Shown here: piece by piece, positions 14,044 through 17,110 of the stretch | Layout of the letters: the number at the start of each line of letters is the position of its first letter | How positions within the stretch are numbered: the stretch's first letter is position 1 | Assembly: GCA_002402965.1 (NCBI GenBank) | Contig: DHGW01000002.1 | Coordinates: 1 to 17,110, forward strand | DNA length: 17,110 nucleotides | Source of the DNA: Bacteroidales bacterium UBA4788 | GTDB taxonomy: Bacteria; Bacteroidota; Bacteroidia; Bacteroidales; VadinHA17 | Direction: 5' to 3' | Notes under the pieces: generated by a model | Databases searched by the model: none | Told to the model about the DNA's origin: nothing | The model's input: the letters and a program-made list of their open reading frames with translations, nothing else | Program-made: the position numbers and the translations under genes

Positions 14044-14050
14044 GGAGGAG
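14044..14050 (+). promoter_or_regulatory. Shine-Dalgarno-like GGAGGAG before the permease
   Basis: GGAGGAG lies only three bases before ATG 14054 but six before the next ATG at 14057, which is the better-spaced start if this sequence is used. Such a clear site is unusual in this window, where most starts have none. Confidence 0.4.
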
Positions 14051-14053
14051 AGC

Positions 14054-14866
14054 ATGATGAACAGGAATCTGTTTATGAGGGAGTTAAAAAGCAACGCGTT
14101 GAGCCTCTTGATCTGGACTTCGGTAATAACCGCCCTCACAGCTCTTACAATGTCTTTTTACGGAGTCTTCCTGGAAAACAACCAGAAGATACTTGCAATG
14201 ATCAGCATTCTCCCGGAGGGCACCCTTCAGTTCAAGGGGATATCGGATGTAGATGATCTGTTTTCGGTATTGGGCTTTTATTCAGCCAACAATGTTATCT
14301 ATATGCTTGTTCTGGGCAGTATTTATTCCATCGTGCTCTCATCCGGCATCCTGCTCAGGGAGGAATACAACAAGACGGCGGAATTCCTGCTGGCCTGGCC
14401 TCTGAGCCGTGGAGAGATCTTTTACAGCAAGGCCGCAGTAGTATTCCTGAATATTGCAGTTATAAATATTGTGACAGCAATTGCGGGATACATCACACTG
14501 GAGGTCGTCAAGAGAGAACCGTTCAGTACAGATGCCTTTATTATCATGTCGGTCTACACCCTCCTACTCAATCTGTTTTTCGCATCGCTGGGACTGTTCA
14601 TGTCGATGCTCGTGAAGAGAGCGCGGCCGATCACCACCCTCAGCATCGGGCTGGTGCTTATCCTTTATTTCATCTTCACAATATCGAACATCACGGATGG
14701 CCTGTCAGTCATAGGTTATGCAACTCCTTACAAGTTCGTTGGTATGGACACACTGGCCCCGGATTACAGGCTCGATTTCATCTCTGTACTCTATTTTGGC
14801 GGATTGTCATTGCTATTGACATTCATCGCTCTCAGGTTGTACAAGCGCAAGGAGATTTATTTATAG
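14054..14866 (+). CDS. ABC-2-type transporter permease
   Basis: A 270-residue inner-membrane permease with about six hydrophobic helices (near residues 14-36, 82-100, 133-152, 167-188, 194-213 and 245-262). The segment LREEYNKTAEFLLAWPLSRGEIFYSKA between helices 2 and 3 is the conserved cytoplasmic coupling region of ABC-2 permeases of the BcrB/Nos-like type. A long extracytoplasmic loop lies between helices 1 and 2. It would dimerise and pair with the ATPase encoded 12 bases upstream to export an unknown substrate. The start may be the second ATG, at 14057, judging from the ribosome-binding-like sequence. The propeller gene starts 17 bases downstream. Confidence 0.9.
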   Translation: MMNRNLFMRELKSNALSLLIWTSVITALTALTMSFYGVFLENNQKILAMISILPEGTLQFKGISDVDDLFSVLGFYSANNVIYMLVLGSIYSIVLSSGILLREEYNKTAEFLLAWPLSRGEIFYSKAAVVFLNIAVINIVTAIAGYITLEVVKREPFSTDAFIIMSVYTLLLNLFFASLGLFMSMLVKRARPITTLSIGLVLILYFIFTISNITDGLSVIGYATPYKFVGMDTLAPDYRLDFISVLYFGGLSLLLTFIALRLYKRKEIYL

Positions 14867-14883
14867 ACCTCATCAAAAAGTAA

Positions 14884-16425
14884 ATGAAATCAATCAAATA
14901 TATAACTACAGTGCTGACAGCATCTCTTTTATCAGGTTACGGGTCTTACGCACAGGATTATTCAGTGAATATATTTGAAGGTCATGCTGACGTTGGCTCA
15001 TGCGCTCTGAAGGGTGACCTTCAATTTGTTCCGCAGACCCGGGAGTACATTCTGACCGGGTCCGGTGACAACATCTGGTTCGGTGAGGATCAGTTTCATT
15101 TTGCCTGGAAAAAGATGAAGGGTGATTTTATCCTTACTGCCGATGTCAGCTTCATCGGTGAGGGCCGTCATGAGCACCGGAAGGCCGGGTGGATGATTCG
15201 ACAGGGCCTTGACGCGGATTCACCTCATGTCATCGGCACTGTGCACGGTGACGGCCTGACATCGCTGCAATACCGGAGCGGTAAGGGAGCTGAGACTTCC
15301 GAGCGCAGATCACCAATGACAACACCGGATGTAATTCAGCTCGAAAGGAAAGGCGACTTATTCATCTTTTCTGCCGCAGAACGGGGTATGCCATTTGACA
15401 CTGTGATGATCAGGCAGGCATCTCTGAACGGGGATGTATATGCAGGTCTCTTCATCTGTTCCCATGACAACACCGTCAGAGAGAGCGCCCGTTTCACCAA
15501 TGTGCGTATCACCAGGCCTGCATGGTCCGGCCTGGTTCCATACCGTGATTACCTGGGGAGCAACCTTGAAATCCTGGACCTGGAGACAGGCCTTCGCCGG
15601 GTAGTCTTCCAGACGCCAAATTCAATCCAGGCGCCAAACTGGACCCCTGACGGCAAATACCTGATCTATAACAGCGAAGGACTATTGTACAGATTTGACC
15701 TTGCAACCGGAAAACCGGAAGTGATCAACTCCGGTTTTGCTACAGCCAACAACAATGATCATGTCCTGTCATTCGACGGGAAGATGCTGGGTATCAGCCA
15801 TCATGTTGCTGAGGAGGAGAACAGGTCAATCATCTTCATTATGCCGGCCGGCGGAGGCAAACCTGAGCGCATCACTGCAAAGGGTCCCTCCTATCTTCAC
15901 GGCTGGTCGCCTGACGGCCGTTACCTGACATACACCGCAGAGCGAAACGGTGAATTTGACATTTATAAGATTACTGTTAAAAGGAAGAAAGAGATTAGGC
16001 TCACGGATGGTCCCGGACTGGATGACGGGTCAGAGTACTCACCTGACGGGAAATATATTTACTTCAACTCAGCACGCACTGGCACAATGCAGCTGTGGCG
16101 GATGAAGCCTGACGGCACGGAGCATGAACAGCTCACATTTGACGGCTATAACAACTGGTTCCCGCACATATCGCCGGACGGGAAGCAGGTTGTGTTCCTC
16201 TCCTTCATGCCTGAGGTAAGAGCTGATGATCACCCGTTTTACAAACATGTATATATCAGGAGAATAACTATCCCCTGGGCGGAATCCGGCCGGCAGAACT
16301 TTGAAGCCATAACCCCTGAGGTAATTGCTTATCTTTACGGAGGCCAGGGCACGATCAATGTCCCGAGCTGGTCGCCCGACGGAAAACAGATAGCATTTGT
16401 CAGCAACTCCGGTCCGACCGAATAA
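14884..16425 (+). CDS. Secreted TolB-like beta-propeller protein with N-terminal lectin-like domain
   Basis: A 513-residue exported protein. The signal peptide ends at SYA|Q (residue 23). Residues about 25-210 look like a concanavalin/DUF1349-type beta-sandwich (IWFGEDQFHFAWKKMKGDF, RKAGWMIRQGL, YAGLFICSHD). From about 225 a TolB-type propeller follows, with PD40 repeats each centred on PDGK or similar: NWTPDGKYLIY, LSFDGKMLGIS, GWSPDGRYLTY, EYSPDGKYIYF, HISPDGKQVVF and SWSPDGKQIAF. Six repeats match a six-bladed propeller. There is no catalytic serine or peptidase domain after the propeller, unlike DPP-IV-type enzymes, so a binding or scaffold role in the periplasm is likely. It sits 17 bases after the permease and 4 bases before the GNAT-type gene. 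Confidence 0.87.
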   Translation: MKSIKYITTVLTASLLSGYGSYAQDYSVNIFEGHADVGSCALKGDLQFVPQTREYILTGSGDNIWFGEDQFHFAWKKMKGDFILTADVSFIGEGRHEHRKAGWMIRQGLDADSPHVIGTVHGDGLTSLQYRSGKGAETSERRSPMTTPDVIQLERKGDLFIFSAAERGMPFDTVMIRQASLNGDVYAGLFICSHDNTVRESARFTNVRITRPAWSGLVPYRDYLGSNLEILDLETGLRRVVFQTPNSIQAPNWTPDGKYLIYNSEGLLYRFDLATGKPEVINSGFATANNNDHVLSFDGKMLGISHHVAEEENRSIIFIMPAGGGKPERITAKGPSYLHGWSPDGRYLTYTAERNGEFDIYKITVKRKKEIRLTDGPGLDDGSEYSPDGKYIYFNSARTGTMQLWRMKPDGTEHEQLTFDGYNNWFPHISPDGKQVVFLSFMPEVRADDHPFYKHVYIRRITIPWAESGRQNFEAITPEVIAYLYGGQGTINVPSWSPDGKQIAFVSNSGPTE

Positions 16426-16429
16426 CCGT

Positions 16430-17110
16430 ATGATAAGAATAAGAAAAATAACCAATCCCTTTCACGAGGCCAACATCAGAAAGATTGAGGCCGTTAAGGA
16501 TATACTCCGGAAGCAGTTTCCGGCCATCAGTGAAAAGAAGATTGGTGATCTTGAGACCCAGTTCATCAATCCGCTCCGAAAGAAGTACCAGACGGCTGTT
16601 TTCGTTGCAGAGGACATTCACGAGAGGGTGAGGGCGTTTGCCGTATTGCTTTATATGCCTGACCTGCAATTCTGTTATCTCGATTACATTGCCGCCTCGC
16701 CAGACAGCTCCTCATCAGGCCTGGGAGGTGCACTCTATGAACGGGTCAGGGAAGAGGCTGTCTCGGTTGATGCAATCGGTCTCTTCTTCGAGTGTCTGCC
16801 GGATGACCCTGCGCTCTGTAAGGATCCGTCGACGCTGGAGCAGAACCGCAAGAGACTAGCCTTCTATGAACGTTTCGGGGCAAGGCCTGTAACCAATACC
16901 CGGTACGAGGCTCCCGTCAGGCCGGAAGACGACTGTCCCCCTTACCTGGTCTTTGACGGACTGGGCCACCGTGAGACTGTCTCTGCCACGGAGGCAAGTG
17001 CGATTGTAAGTGCAATACTTGAAAGAAAATACGGCGATTATGCGGGTGCAGATTACAACAATATGGTTGTCAACAGCATAGCTGATGACCCTGTGAAAAT
17101 CAGGTCTCCC
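16430..17110 (+). CDS. GNAT-type acetyltransferase-like protein, 3' end outside the window
   Basis: From ATG 16430 the frame is open for 227 codons to the window edge. The start is four bases after the propeller stop. The first ~90 residues contain a GNAT-like core (TAVFVAED, RVRAFAVLLYMPD, FCYLDYIAASPD). The acetyl-CoA loop region reads SSGLGGALYERVREEA, followed by VDAIGLFFECLPDDPALCKDP and RLAFYERFGARPV. The last part, ILERKYGD...MVVNSIADDPVKIRSP, is past the usual GNAT end. From memory of this family, similar proteins in Bacteroidota and Proteobacteria continue into, or lie beside, a histone-deacetylase/acetylpolyamine-amidohydrolase domain. The GNAT assignment is firm on motifs; the downstream domain is inference and cannot be seen here. 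Confidence 0.8.
   Translation, partial: MIRIRKITNPFHEANIRKIEAVKDILRKQFPAISEKKIGDLETQFINPLRKKYQTAVFVAEDIHERVRAFAVLLYMPDLQFCYLDYIAASPDSSSSGLGGALYERVREEAVSVDAIGLFFECLPDDPALCKDPSTLEQNRKRLAFYERFGARPVTNTRYEAPVRPEDDCPPYLVFDGLGHRETVSATEASAIVSAILERKYGDYAGADYNNMVVNSIADDPVKIRSP

Noticed and set aside
16638..16859. A short plus-strand frame inside the terminal GNAT-type gene
   Set aside because: It is out of frame within a longer open frame that carries clear GNAT motifs and starts four bases after the previous stop.
1..17110. Defence island, prophage, transposon, CRISPR or tRNA content
   Set aside because: I read through both strands and found no direct-repeat arrays, transposase, integrase or nuclease motifs, or cloverleaf-like segments.

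Overview
The window looks like chromosome of a member of the Bacteroidota, probably an environmental, Bacteroidales-like anaerobe of roughly 50% GC. The support is indirect but consistent. Many products are lipoproteins or have signal peptides that end just before Gln. Starts mostly lack Shine-Dalgarno sequences. Two upstream regions carry the Bacteroidota -7 motif TAnnTTTG. The families seen (divergent peptide deformylase, TolB-like propellers with PD40 repeats, parallel beta-helix proteins, small outer-membrane barrels) are common in that phylum. I see no tRNA, rRNA, CRISPR array, insertion sequence or phage gene, and no gene-free stretch longer than 300 bases.

Layout. Positions 1-1871 hold three housekeeping-type genes: a divergent peptide deformylase, a TIP30/HTATIP2-like Rossmann oxidoreductase and an SSAT-like GNAT acetyltransferase. 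Positions 1961-4724 hold four unrecognised envelope proteins alternating lipoprotein, exported barrel-like protein, lipoprotein, small barrel, and end in a good intrinsic terminator. Positions 4845-8645 hold a run of three close genes behind a structured leader: a six-TM protein fused to a DUF2007-like domain, an exported YtcJ-type amidohydrolase and an exported DmpA-type P1 peptidase. These are followed by a decayed serine beta-lactamase-family gene with three separate lesions, then a strong hairpin and a solitary calcium/sodium antiporter. A secreted right-handed beta-helix protein lies alone on the minus strand (10626-12494). Divergent from it, 12570 to the right edge is a tightly packed five-gene run: a cytosolic thioredoxin-like protein, an ABC ATPase (ATGA overlap), an ABC-2 permease, a secreted TolB-like propeller protein and a GNAT-type protein cut by the window edge.

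How they work together. The clearest functional unit is the ABC ATPase plus permease, co-transcribed with the thioredoxin-like protein and the secreted propeller. The amidohydrolase, P1 peptidase and former beta-lactamase-family lipoprotein form an exported hydrolase cluster that may process amide or peptide substrates in the periplasm. I do not see a clearly new defence or mobile system. The most unusual items are the multiply broken hydrolase gene, the domain fusion across an A9 tract, the orphan envelope cluster, a short antisense reading frame that reads like a two-helix membrane protein, and the C-terminal-open GNAT protein that resembles GNAT/deacetylase fusions.
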